Source: Muribaculaceae bacterium (GTDB lineage Bacteria > Bacteroidota > Bacteroidia > Bacteroidales > Muribaculaceae). Taken from it: a DNA stretch of 32,156 bases. Positions 1-6,974 of the stretch are shown in pieces. The notes under the pieces are model-generated. The model was not told the origin of the DNA and did no database searches. It saw only the letters and a program-made list of their open reading frames with translations. The stretch spans positions 1 to 32,156 of the forward strand of contig JAFVCX010000111.1 in NCBI GenBank assembly GCA_017478855.1, given 5' to 3'. Position 1 is the first letter of the stretch; each line of letters opens with the position of its first letter. Made by a program: the position numbers and the translations under genes.

Positions 1-2
1 AA

Positions 3-302
3 CGGCTGGGGGCGCTGCCTCCCGCCGTGCTGGCGCAGTCCGCAGCCCCAACAGTCATTGTCCAAGAGAACAATGCCCTGCGTGAAATATTGAGCAAGCC
101 GAATGCAGAGACAAGCTCGCTTGGCTATGCTGAGGCGCAGCCAATATTCAACTTGGTTGAAACCATCCAACGGCTCAACGAACGCCTCAACGAGCCATTT
201 GTCACCGTCAACACCGTCACCGGCGACATGGGCATCAAGCAAGCGCAAGACGACTACCAACGACTGATGAACAACAAAAGTCCAAAATCCAAACGCAAGT
301 AG
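3..302 (+). CDS. C-terminal end of a probable prophage tail tape measure protein (partial)
   Basis: The frame is open from the window edge, so this is the 3' end of a longer gene; the GTG at 27 is not a convincing start. The visible ~100 residues are hydrophilic and end in a lysine-rich tail (SPKSKRK). I associate the motif VTVNTVTGDMGIKQAQDDYQ with the C-termini of tape measure proteins of Bacteroidales prophages; this is from memory, not a search. Tape measure proteins set tail length and are injected with the DNA. A rearranged second copy of the last 30 codons lies at 24555-24735. The next genes (DUF3784 protein, truncated phage gene at 698) fit a prophage remnant ending near tRNA-Pro. Confidence 0.55.
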   Translation, partial: RLGALPPAVLAQSAAPTVIVQENNALREILSKPNAETSSLGYAEAQPIFNLVETIQRLNERLNEPFVTVNTVTGDMGIKQAQDDYQRLMNNKSPKSKRK

Positions 303-309
303 CAGAAAA

Positions 310-636
310 ATGCCTACCTTTGTGCTCGTTATGATAATTGTTCTCATATTAAATATTATCTTGGTGGCATCAGCTATAGCCATCATGCTCGGTAAAGGTG
401 ATTTCCTTATTGCAGGTTATAACACTGCCAGCGAAAAAGAAAAGCAAAAGGTAAATATCAAAAGGTTACGCTATGTTATGGCTGTAATTCTTCTCTTATC
501 TGCCGTACTCAGCAGTATTCCATTTTTATCCGGGCAGGAAGATAATGTTAGGGTCCATCTTTCCGTGACACTCGGAATTGTAGTCGTTGCAATAAGTGGA
601 GTAATCGCCGCAAATACTTGGTGCATGAAAAAATAG
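310..636 (+). CDS. DUF3784-type small membrane protein, prophage cargo gene
   Basis: A 108-residue protein with three hydrophobic segments: residues about 3-28, 55-75 and 85-103. The stretch GKGDFLIAGYNTASEKEK after the first helix is the hallmark I know from the DUF3784 family, whose function is unknown. It starts 7 bases after the tape measure stop. The start is ambiguous: a Bacteroidota -7 box TACCTTTG at 315-322 lies inside the first codons of the ATG at 310. A transcript from that box can only be translated from the in-frame ATG at 331, giving a 101-residue protein on an almost leaderless mRNA. AT-rich codon use compared with the flanking phage gene suggests separately acquired cargo. 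A large hairpin element follows at 641-692. Confidence 0.7.
   Translation: MPTFVLVMIIVLILNIILVASAIAIMLGKGDFLIAGYNTASEKEKQKVNIKRLRYVMAVILLLSAVLSSIPFLSGQEDNVRVHLSVTLGIVVVAISGVIAANTWCMKK
315..322 (+). promoter_or_regulatory. -7 box of the cargo promoter (DUF3784 gene)
   Basis: The sequence TACCTTTG matches the Bacteroidota -7 consensus TAnnTTTG. No clear TTG is seen at the -33 position. The equivalent position of the second cargo slot has the same octamer at 24758-24765, upstream of the NERD gene, which supports a real cargo promoter. Confidence 0.45.
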
Positions 637-640
637 CAAC

Positions 641-692
641 GTCTTTTAAGAGCCAAAGCGGTTGGTTTACCTTTGCGGTAAATCAACCGCTT
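641..692 (+). promoter_or_regulatory. Conserved 52-nt hairpin element at the 3' border of the cargo slot, copy 1
   Basis: Begins with GTCTTTTAAGAGCC and then forms a hairpin: 656-671 pairs with 677-692 (about 16 bp, one G-T), with the 5-nt loop TTTGC. The element recurs at 25599-25650 after the other cargo gene. The copies differ mostly in ways that keep the stem paired, including two full compensatory changes (658/690 G-C to T-A; 671/677 C-G to T-A). The -7-like box TACCTTTG (668-675) sits at the hairpin apex, so this could be a promoter, a terminator for the cargo gene, or both. Confidence 0.6.
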
Positions 693-697
693 AACTT

Positions 698-820
698 ATG
701 GCAATATCACTTATCATCAACGGTCTCGAAGCGAGCCTAAAGAAAGGCTCGTCAATCGAGTATGTGTCCGAGAATAGGGTATTCACGGACGCGGACGATT
801 ACTCTATGGAGATAGTATAG
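698..820 (+). pseudogene. Truncated phage structural gene (N-terminal 40 codons)
   Basis: ATG at 698 opens a 40-codon frame reading MAISLIINGLEASLKKGSSI and then EYVSENRVF, ending at TAG 818-820. I recall this N-terminus from a large Bacteroidales prophage protein found just downstream of the tape measure gene (probably tail-associated), where the frame continues for hundreds of residues. Here it stops after 40 codons and the following 80 bases show no recognisable continuation. So it looks like a deletion end point of the prophage. The family assignment is from memory and moderate. Confidence 0.5.
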
Positions 821-902
821 TCGTTGGCGGTTTTGGAACGAGCGCAAAACGACTACCACATGGCAAGGACCATCTGAATGTGCCTTGATAGCCGATGCAT
901 GA

Positions 903-947
903 AAAGAGAGTCCGCAGAAAATTCATGATTTTCTGCGGACTCTCTTT
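903..947 (-). terminator. Rho-independent terminator of tRNA-Pro
   Basis: A long perfect inverted repeat (905-922 with 928-945, 18 bp, 5-nt loop) lies 4 bases downstream of the tRNA-Pro 3' end on the minus strand. The arms end in A and T runs. It also marks where prophage-remnant DNA stops. Confidence 0.8.
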
Positions 948-950
948 CAG

Positions 951-1025
951 TCGGGATGACTAGATTCGAACTAGCGACCCCACGCCCCCCAGACGCGTAC
1001 TCTAACCGGACTGAGCTACATCCCG
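951..1025 (-). tRNA. tRNA-Pro (anticodon GGG)
   Basis: The reverse complement folds as a cloverleaf: acceptor CGGGATG with CATCCCG, D arm GCTC..GAGT, anticodon loop CTGGGGG giving anticodon GGG, T arm CTAG-TTCGAAT-CTAG, discriminator A; CCA is not encoded. It reads CCC and, by wobble, CCU. It has its own promoter (1062-1092) and terminator (903-947). A prophage remnant abuts its 3' side, consistent with tRNA-associated integration, but no duplicated tRNA end is visible in the window. Confidence 0.95.
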
Positions 1026-1061
1026 AATGATGCTTTCTGAATCAATTCCCGAAAAGCGGTG

Positions 1062-1092
1062 CAAAGTTACACCCATTTTTTGAATCCGGCAA
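1062..1092 (-). promoter_or_regulatory. Promoter of tRNA-Pro
   Basis: On the minus strand the -7 box is TAACTTTG (1062-1069) and a TTG (1090-1092) lies 20 bases upstream, the usual Bacteroidota spacing. Transcription should begin about 30 bases before the tRNA. Confidence 0.7.
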
Positions 1093-1125
1093 GCATTTTC
1101 GAAAAAAAATAAGAAAAACGTTTGG

Positions 1126-2157
1126 CAGAGTCAACTGGCAAGTGCAAAATTATGAAAAATGCTTGAAGAACTCTTTCTTGGGTGTTGAGAAATTGAGTTT
1201 TTCTCTTGGTCTGATGTTGAGTTTCTTCTGAACCATGCTCACAAAAGCATCAGTTATCTTATTGAAATCAGTGTTTTTGGGTATGTATTGTCTGATGAGT
1301 TTGTTAGTGTTTTCAATGGCCCCTTTCTGCCATGAGCAGTAGCTGTCTGCGAAATAGACTTTTGCGCCAAGTGCCTTTGTAATGTCTTGATGCGAGGCGA
1401 ACTCTGGTCCGTTATCGGTTGTTATTGTCAGTATTGACTTCTTGTATGGGAAAAGCAGTCCGTTGACTATCTGCTCCACGTATTTTGCCTTTTTCCCATG
1501 TGGCAGCTTCGCCATCAATGTCATGTTAGTGCTTCTCTCCACAAGGGTTAGTATTGCATGTTGTGCCATGTCCACAATAAGACCCATCTCCGAGTCACCG
1601 AAGCGCTTGCCGTTTGCCTGCGGTGGTCGTTGGTGGATGCTTGTCCAGTTGGCAATGAGCTTCGGCTTACGTTTTGGTCTGCATCGATGCTTCATCTTGT
1701 GCCTTGTGTTGCTGGCTAACTCTCCTGACCCGTCGCTCTTATCATGCGGAGATAGTCTCATGGGAGATCCTGATGCCTTCTCGGGCAAGGTATCCGGCAA
1801 TCAGCCTTGGCGACCACTGCTCGTCAATCATCAGCTGGCGCACCCTCCACATCAGCAACGGATCTTTAGCGCTGTTGGATGTGCTTCGCTTGCGCCGTTG
1901 CTCTGCCTTGGATTGAGCACTCCATGGATGGCAGTTCCCCCGCTCAGTGCGGTTGCGTTTGAGCTCTCTGGAAACAGTCGATTCTCTTTTGCCAATAATT
2001 TTGGCAATTACTTTTCTCGGCGTTTTTGTTTGGAGTAAGGCAAAGATTTGACACCTTTGCTCTGAGGTTAATTGTTTGTACATGACAACACAAAATTAGT
2101 TAATCTCGGGGAGACTTCGGGCTCCCTTTCTGTTTTTTGTGTTGCCAATTGATTCTG
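1126..2157 (-). mobile_element. Degenerate IS30-family insertion sequence
   Basis: A single IS30 transposase gene (1150-2083, minus) is flanked by imperfect terminal inverted repeats. The left end CAGAGTCAACTGGCAA (1126-1141) matches the inverted right end CAGAATCAATTGGCAA (2142-2157) with two differences. Total length about 1.03 kb is normal for the family. I could not identify a target-site duplication. The transposase is frameshifted and lacks a catalytic residue, so the element should not be able to move on its own. Confidence 0.75.
1150..2083 (-). pseudogene. IS30-family transposase, frameshifted and catalytically damaged
   Basis: The first frame (2083 down to 1742) has the IS30 N-terminus MYKQLTSEQRCQIFALLQ and a helix-turn-helix (RKVIAKIIGKRESTVSRELK). 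It runs to RISHETIS, then hits TGA. The second frame resumes immediately with HDKSDGSGELASNTRHKMKH and carries the DDE integrase core to the normal C-terminus STPKKEFFKHFS, so a 1-2 nt indel near 1755 breaks the gene. The second Asp (TTDNGPEF) and the Glu (KGAIENTNKLIRQY) remain. The first catalytic block, normally GDWE-x-D-T-I, reads GDSEMGLIV: the Trp is Ser and the Asp is Gly. The element is therefore old and inactive. Confidence 0.85.
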
Positions 2158-2176
2158 AGCCGCTATTGAAAGTCAG

Positions 2177-2205
2177 AATAACTTTCGGCAAAGCCGAAAG
2201 TTATT
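2177..2205. repeat. Strong inverted repeat with 3-nt loop
   Basis: AATAACTTTCGGC (2177-2189) and its exact complement (2193-2205) are separated by AAA. The pairing can be extended imperfectly outward through GAAAGTC and GACTTCC. It lies just outside the IS30 end. There is no T-run on the plus side, so terminator function is uncertain; it could be an IS- or repeat-derived palindrome. Confidence 0.6.
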
Positions 2206-2439
2206 TCCGACTTCCAACAGCACATCTTCAATAACTTTAATGATTTTAAAGTCATAAACGAATGAGTCTTTGCACTTCGTTTGTGAATTTAGCCGGTGAG
2301 CACAGTTTCGAGAGAGATAAAGCGCAATAGCGGTCAATGAGGCTACCACTATAGGCAAGCGCAAGTGAAAGCCGACGACAGAATGAGAAGATTGCAGAAC
2401 TATCGTGCATTAACGATAGGACTCAGATCTTTTATTCGC

Positions 2440-2471
2440 AAAAAAATACCCGATTCGCCATGAACCGGGTA
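2440..2471 (-). terminator. Terminator of the efflux operon
   Basis: On the minus strand TACCCG (2471-2466) pairs with CGGGTA (2452-2447) and is followed by a run of seven T, about 105 bases after the MFS gene stop. This is a normal Rho-independent terminator for the three-gene operon. Confidence 0.65.
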
Positions 2472-2575
2472 AGGAGAGTTTTGCCCATTATATTATTTTA
2501 GATGAAAGAGCCGTGGGTTTCGGCTGTGCAGTTTACTTTTTTGATTAACCGAAAGCCGCAGGCAGCCTCACCACC

Positions 2576-4105
2576 CTACCGACGCAGGTGGTGACTCACG
2601 TAGCGATACACCCGCCTCACATCCACCATACGTAACATGGTGGCACGCACGGGCTGCACATCGTAGAGCATCATCAGCAAGAGCACCAGCATGCCCACCA
2701 CACACAGTACTCCCCACATCTGCTTGATGCCCACCATGAGCACTCCGCTAAAGTCGGGGTGAATGCCACGGGCCAGCGTGTCGGCAATCTGCCGACGCAG
2801 CCCATAGCCATAGAGGCCCGAGCATATCGACTCGGCCACTCCATTGCGAATGAAGCCCGACACTGTGAGAGCCATGAAAAACGTAGGGAAGGCGATGAGG
2901 TCCTTTAAATACAAGGTCATGGTCGAGAAAAAGATGGCATAGCCAAACGTGCGCAAAAAGGTGGGCAACGCCAGTCGGGCAAAGTTGAGTTGCGGCGACA
3001 CATAGCCATACATCATCACTTGATACATCAACAGGCAAGCAAAGCCCACGGTGAGCAAGCGCGTATATTTCTGATGCAAGGGCCTGTGCCACAACACGGT
3101 GAACAGCGAGCCTAACGTGTAGCCCAAGAATTCATACACATAAAGGTTACGCGTGGTGGCTTGCCCCCAGTGCAGCACACTGCCCGTGAGTGCTCCTTGC
3201 AGGGCATGGGGCGTGGCATTCATCATCTCAGCCACGAAAAACATAGCCAAAATAGGTATCAGTCGAGCATGAGGCCACACCTTGGGGTCGATGTAAGGAT
3301 GGCGCACACGGCGCATGCGCATGACGGTCACCCCCAGTGTCACCGGCAGGGCAATGAGCACTTGGCACCACCTCACCGATTGAAACCAATTATAATATTC
3401 GCCATAAGTGAATAACCATATCACTTCGAGCATCACGGCCGACCATAACACGCAACCCAACCAATCGAGCGAGATGAGGGGGAGCGGCTTGGCAAAACGC
3501 CAATCATGCGTGAGCACATACACCATCAGCACCACGGTAAGCATTACCGCAGTCATCAGCCAGTGCATGGCCTGCCATGACCCTAATGTAACCGTGAGCC
3601 ACTGCGCCGCCCAGCTGCTGGCCGGCACGGCACCCAATATCACGATGTAGATGGTGGGCAGAAACACACCAAAATCTTGTTTGGGCGAAATCCATAGGCG
3701 AATGTTGGAAAAACATTCAAAGGTGCCGCATAACTTGAAAAATCCAGCCACATATGAAATCAGGCACAAGGCCGGCACCCAAGTCACATACAGGCTCAAC
3801 ACGTTGCACACGGCTATCACCACGGCCGCATTAATGAGCAATTTCCGATTAGTGAAGCGCAACTTAAAGCGGAAGAGGAACGGAAATGGCATATTCACGC
3901 CCACCACGCCAAACATGGCTATCATTTGAATGTCTTCGCGCATGAGTGAAGTGGCCCCCACCATGTGGCTCAAGTTGCCGAAATAGATGCCACCCGACAA
4001 CTGAAACACAAAAGCAAACACCAAGTAAATCCACGGTCTGATGCCCTCGGGCACAAAACCGTTGAACATGGACATGGCAAATTTTTGGTTATTCCAATCG
4101 GCCAT
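2576..4105 (-). CDS. MFS multidrug efflux permease, 14-TM EmrB-like
   Basis: A 509-residue inner-membrane protein with about 14 hydrophobic segments, the DHA2/EmrB layout, but with divergent loops typical of the Bacteroidota versions. It should use the proton gradient to drive drugs or other amphiphiles into a periplasmic adaptor. It is the last gene of a three-gene operon: the ATG (4105) lies one base after the stop of the HlyD-type adaptor gene, and the TolC-type gene comes first. The C-terminus is basic (YVSHHLRR). There is no Walker motif, excluding an ABC pump. The substrate cannot be read from sequence. The usual linked regulator (AraC or TetR) is absent here. Confidence 0.85.
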   Translation of the reverse strand: MADWNNQKFAMSMFNGFVPEGIRPWIYLVFAFVFQLSGGIYFGNLSHMVGATSLMREDIQMIAMFGVVGVNMPFPFLFRFKLRFTNRKLLINAAVVIAVCNVLSLYVTWVPALCLISYVAGFFKLCGTFECFSNIRLWISPKQDFGVFLPTIYIVILGAVPASSWAAQWLTVTLGSWQAMHWLMTAVMLTVVLMVYVLTHDWRFAKPLPLISLDWLGCVLWSAVMLEVIWLFTYGEYYNWFQSVRWCQVLIALPVTLGVTVMRMRRVRHPYIDPKVWPHARLIPILAMFFVAEMMNATPHALQGALTGSVLHWGQATTRNLYVYEFLGYTLGSLFTVLWHRPLHQKYTRLLTVGFACLLMYQVMMYGYVSPQLNFARLALPTFLRTFGYAIFFSTMTLYLKDLIAFPTFFMALTVSGFIRNGVAESICSGLYGYGLRRQIADTLARGIHPDFSGVLMVGIKQMWGVLCVVGMLVLLLMMLYDVQPVRATMLRMVDVRRVYRYVSHHLRR

Positions 4106-4106
4106 G

Positions 4107-5144
4107 TCAGTATTTCACTTCGGTTTCCACATTTAGCCCTGCCAACAGGCGGGCCACATCGGTCGGGTTATTGTCGGCGGTGAGTGCGATGCGCACCGGC
4201 ACACGTTGCTCCACTTTCACGAAATTGCCGGTGGCATTGTCTATGGGGATAGCCGAAAAGGCACTACCCGTGCCGGCCGAAATGCTTTGCACGCGCCCTG
4301 CAAACTCAATGCCGGGCAATGCATCCACGGTAACCGTCACCTCGTTGCCCACGGCAATGTGGGGCATTTGTGACTCGCGATAGTTGGCCACCACCCATAT
4401 TTGGCCATCGTCGACCAACTGCGCAAGCAGTTGCCCGGGCTGCACTAATTGTCCCTCGTGGATTTCTTTTTTACCCATCACGCCATCGCATGGGGCCATA
4501 ATCACGGTATACGACAGATTGAGACGAGCCAAATTCACCTGCGCCTGTGCCACGCTCACGCCTGCTGTGGTCTGCGACAAGCGTTGAGCCTGCTCGTTGT
4601 GAACCAATGCGGTGCTTTGTTTTTGATTAGCGGCTTGCTGATAGCGAGCGCGGGCCGCTTCGTAGCGGGCGCGCACGTTGTCGTACTGCTGCCGCGTCAC
4701 GGCATCTTTCTCAAGCAGCGTAGCATAACGCTCATAGTCGGCCTTCGCATTCTCCATGTTGACACGCGCTTCCTCAATTCCGGCTGCGGCCACCTGCACA
4801 TTCGATGCGGTGGTGGTCATGCCGGCACTCACGGCCCCCGAGCCCGACCGCGAGCCACGCAAGCCGGCCTCGGCCTGTGCCAAGTGCAGGCGATATTCGG
4901 CATCGTCGATTATGACTAAGGTGTCGCCTTTTTTCACATGCTGATATTCGTCGAACCGAATTTCGGTGATAAAGCCTTGCACGCGGGTGTTGATGGGCGT
5001 GATGTGACGATGCACTTGGGCATCATCAGTCCATTCCACTCGTCCCCAATGCACAAAGCGGCTGCACACATATCCTATTGCCAAAAGCAACAGAACAACA
5101 ATCACAACGTTATAGATTCTCTTAATGGTCTTTTTATGGCTCAT
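4107..5144 (-). CDS. HlyD/EmrA-family periplasmic adaptor (membrane fusion protein)
   Basis: 345 residues. An N-terminal signal anchor (residues about 10-28, YNVVIVVLLLLAIGYVCSRF) is followed by a first lipoyl half-motif (VQGFITEIRFDEYQHVKKGDTL). A long alpha-helical hairpin, about 80-210, is rich in Ala and Gln. Then come the second lipoyl half (APCDGVMGKKEIHEGQLVQPGQLL) and a beta-barrel domain. These adaptors bridge the inner-membrane permease and the outer-membrane TolC channel. The start ATG overlaps the stop of the TolC-type gene by 4 bases (ATGA) and the permease follows with a 1-base gap, so the genes are almost certainly translationally coupled. Confidence 0.92.
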   Translation of the reverse strand: MSHKKTIKRIYNVVIVVLLLLAIGYVCSRFVHWGRVEWTDDAQVHRHITPINTRVQGFITEIRFDEYQHVKKGDTLVIIDDAEYRLHLAQAEAGLRGSRSGSGAVSAGMTTTASNVQVAAAGIEEARVNMENAKADYERYATLLEKDAVTRQQYDNVRARYEAARARYQQAANQKQSTALVHNEQAQRLSQTTAGVSVAQAQVNLARLNLSYTVIMAPCDGVMGKKEIHEGQLVQPGQLLAQLVDDGQIWVVANYRESQMPHIAVGNEVTVTVDALPGIEFAGRVQSISAGTGSAFSAIPIDNATGNFVKVEQRVPVRIALTADNNPTDVARLLAGLNVETEVKY

Positions 5145-6445
5145 AGTGTTCCTGTTAGATATTTCATTTGATAATAAGCATAGATAATGCTGATGCGAGC
5201 ATCCACGAGTTGCAGTTCGGCATCAAGTTTCATCGATGAGGCATCAAGCATATCGGTTATTAAGGCTAATTGCGAGCGGTAACGGTCGCTCACCACCTGA
5301 TAGTTTTGCTGGGCCAATTCCACACTCTTGCGGCGCGTGTCGAGCTCGGCCATGGCTTGCTGCAGCAACGTGTAGCCACGTTGCACGCGATTATTCACCT
5401 GCTCGGCTGCCACTGCGGCTGCCTCGTGGCTCTGCCGCACAGCCGTGAGGGCCTGCCTAACGCGCTTTTTCCCCGTGTAAAGGGCGCTGATCGGGTAGTG
5501 CACCCCCACCCCAACATACCAATAATTGTAGTTAATGTCTTTAGGTGGTAAGTCGTAATTGAATGGTCCGTTCATGTAGTCGGCAGCCACGAGTGCCACC
5601 TTAGGCAACTGTTCGCTGCGAGCAAGGCGCAATAGCTGCTCGGCACAAGCGTGCTGCAAGCGACTGCGTTCAAGTTCGGGTGCCGCGACTATAGCTTGTT
5701 GCTGCCAATGCTGTTCGGTGGAGGCAACAATGGCCAGTGACAGCATCGTGGTGTCGGGACTCACGCTCACGCCGGTCAGTCCCAGCGTGTTACACAACTC
5801 ATGATTGATGATTGCTCGCCGGTCTTGCACCTTGCGCAGCCCTAACTTTAGCGTTTCGAGTTGCAATTCGTAGCGTGTAACATCGTTTCGAAGCACTAAG
5901 CCTTGCTCATATTTCTCTTTGATGTCGGCAATAAGCCGCTCGGTGAGGGAAATGTTTTGAGCATACACTTGCTCGCTATTACGCAACTTATACAGGTCGA
6001 GATATTGCCCCAAAGCCATGAATCGCTGTTGCTCGCGCGTGAGTGATTCGCCCACACGAGCAAGGCTATGCTCCAACTCGGCCAATCGTATGCCGGCATC
6101 GATTGCCCCTCCGGCATACACCACTTGGCGCGCCTCGAGGGCAAATGAGTTGCCCAAATGCGGCACGCTGTAGCCGTGTACATCAGTGAAATTGCGTTCA
6201 CTCGTGAGCACGTTTCCGTTAAAACTGACCGACACATCGGTGCTGACTTCGGGCAGACGTTTGTTTTTGGCCACGTCGATGCCTTGTTGGGCAAATTCTA
6301 CGCTTGTCTTCTGTAACTGAAGAGTCTTGCTGTTGCTTTCCACTAAATCAAACAGTTCACCCACTGTTATGGTTCGCTCCTCTTGGGCCTTCACCGTCAT
6401 CACGGCGGCTACGACCATCAGAAGCGCAACACTTCTCCATTTCAT
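5141..6445 (-). CDS. TolC-family outer membrane efflux channel
   Basis: 434 residues with a cleavable signal peptide (MKWRSVALLMVVAAVMTVKAQ). Two repeated outer-membrane-efflux domains follow, with long amphipathic helices (RLIADIKEKYEQGLVLRNDVTRYE in the first; RYRSQLALITDMLDASSMKLDAE in the second), the typical TolC pattern. The length is normal. It is the first gene of the efflux operon; promoter and a structured leader lie upstream (6473-6534). It forms the outer-membrane exit duct for the HlyD/MFS pair. Placing TolC first is common in Bacteroidota drug-efflux operons. Confidence 0.93.
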   Translation of the reverse strand: MKWRSVALLMVVAAVMTVKAQEERTITVGELFDLVESNSKTLQLQKTSVEFAQQGIDVAKNKRLPEVSTDVSVSFNGNVLTSERNFTDVHGYSVPHLGNSFALEARQVVYAGGAIDAGIRLAELEHSLARVGESLTREQQRFMALGQYLDLYKLRNSEQVYAQNISLTERLIADIKEKYEQGLVLRNDVTRYELQLETLKLGLRKVQDRRAIINHELCNTLGLTGVSVSPDTTMLSLAIVASTEQHWQQQAIVAAPELERSRLQHACAEQLLRLARSEQLPKVALVAADYMNGPFNYDLPPKDINYNYWYVGVGVHYPISALYTGKKRVRQALTAVRQSHEAAAVAAEQVNNRVQRGYTLLQQAMAELDTRRKSVELAQQNYQVVSDRYRSQLALITDMLDASSMKLDAELQLVDARISIIYAYYQMKYLTGTL

Positions 6446-6472
6446 AGGTTATAAGACTGAATAACGTATTGA

Positions 6473-6520
6473 AGGTGGGGCCTCCGTTCAACAACTGAAG
6501 TTCAAGGAGAGCACCCACCT
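6473..6520 (-). promoter_or_regulatory. Structured 5' leader hairpin of the efflux operon
   Basis: On the minus strand AGGTGGG (6520-6514) pairs with CCCACCT (6479-6473), and an inner CTCC/GGAG pair closes the loop. The hairpin starts right at the predicted transcription start and ends 28 bases before the TolC start codon. It could stabilise the mRNA end or act as a cis-regulatory leader; no known riboswitch is recognised. Confidence 0.4.
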
Positions 6521-6526
6521 AAAGCA

Positions 6527-6534
6527 CAAAATTA
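6527..6534 (-). promoter_or_regulatory. -7 box of the efflux operon promoter
   Basis: TAATTTTG on the minus strand fits TAnnTTTG and lies about 82 bases upstream of the TolC start. I see no good TTG at -33, so the promoter may be weak or activator-dependent. Confidence 0.5.
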
Positions 6535-6636
6535 CTGCAAAAAACAATATAGTCGAATCGCCGTGTTAATATCAATTAACCTGCATAGTGGGTCATTTTA
6601 GCACAATTTAACCGAAAACTCGATTTGCGACCGGGT

Positions 6637-6666
6637 AAAAAAATCACCGACCTCCTGTTGGGCGAT
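6637..6666 (-). terminator. Terminator downstream of the 6705 gene fragment
   Basis: On the minus strand ATCGCC (6666-6661) pairs with GGTGAT (6648-6643), followed by a T-run. It lies 40 bases after the stop of the fragment at 6705, supporting that this was once a real minus-strand gene. Confidence 0.5.
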
Positions 6667-6704
6667 CGATGATGATGGATGATTGCCAAAGACGCGCAGT
6701 GGCG

Positions 6705-6872
6705 TTATCTCACGATTTTGGCAGTGGTCATCGTGCCGTCGGCATAGCGCGTCACCACCACATTGATGCAGGCAAAAGGCACAGCACTCACACGGCCGGT
6801 AACGTCGACATAGCGCACCTCAACAGGCTCGGTCGCCGCACATGGGATGCTCACAGCCTTTTCTCGCCCTGA
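6705..6872 (-). pseudogene. C-terminal remnant of a Bacteroidales exported protein
   Basis: The last ~55 codons of a minus-strand frame read EPVEVRYVDVTGRVSA, then INVVVTRYADGTMTTAKIVR and stop. This is the pattern of the C-terminal module of exported Bacteroidales proteins (YxDxxGRxV ... GIYIxxxxDGxxxxKxVx), a short beta-sandwich tail like those of type IX secretion clients. No N-terminus or gene body is present: upstream sequence passes straight into the leader of the oppositely oriented glycosidase gene at 6975. A terminator follows. I read it as the leftover 3' end of a deleted gene. The frame continues open further upstream but only as an antisense shadow. Confidence 0.5.
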
Positions 6873-6974
6873 AACCACCTGCCGGGTCGGGAGGAGAACA
6901 AAAATTATTTGGTGGTGTCGTGATTTTTGATTATTTTTACGGCATGAAAACCAACTTATAACGATTTGACCAAA

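Larger units (their letters stand above)
2158..2575. other. Intergenic stretch between the IS30 element and the efflux operon
   Basis: No convincing gene. It holds a strong hairpin at 2177-2205 (13-bp perfect stem, loop AAA, TTTCGGC/GCCGAAA core), a small hairpin ACTATCGT/ACGATAG near 2399-2418, and the efflux-operon terminator at 2440-2471. A 63-codon minus-strand frame (2173-2364) is open but its 3' end lies inside the hairpin and it has no protein features I trust. Confidence 0.5.

Noticed and set aside
1442-2038. 198-codon plus-strand frame over the IS30 element
   Set aside because: Antisense to the transposase, whose two frames have clear IS30 motifs.
2173-2364. 63-codon minus-strand frame between the IS and the efflux operon
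   Set aside because: Its 3' end is inside a perfect hairpin, and no promoter or protein family supports it.
4449-4919. 156-codon plus-strand frame in the HlyD gene
   Set aside because: Antisense shadow of the adaptor gene, which has full lipoyl and hairpin motifs.
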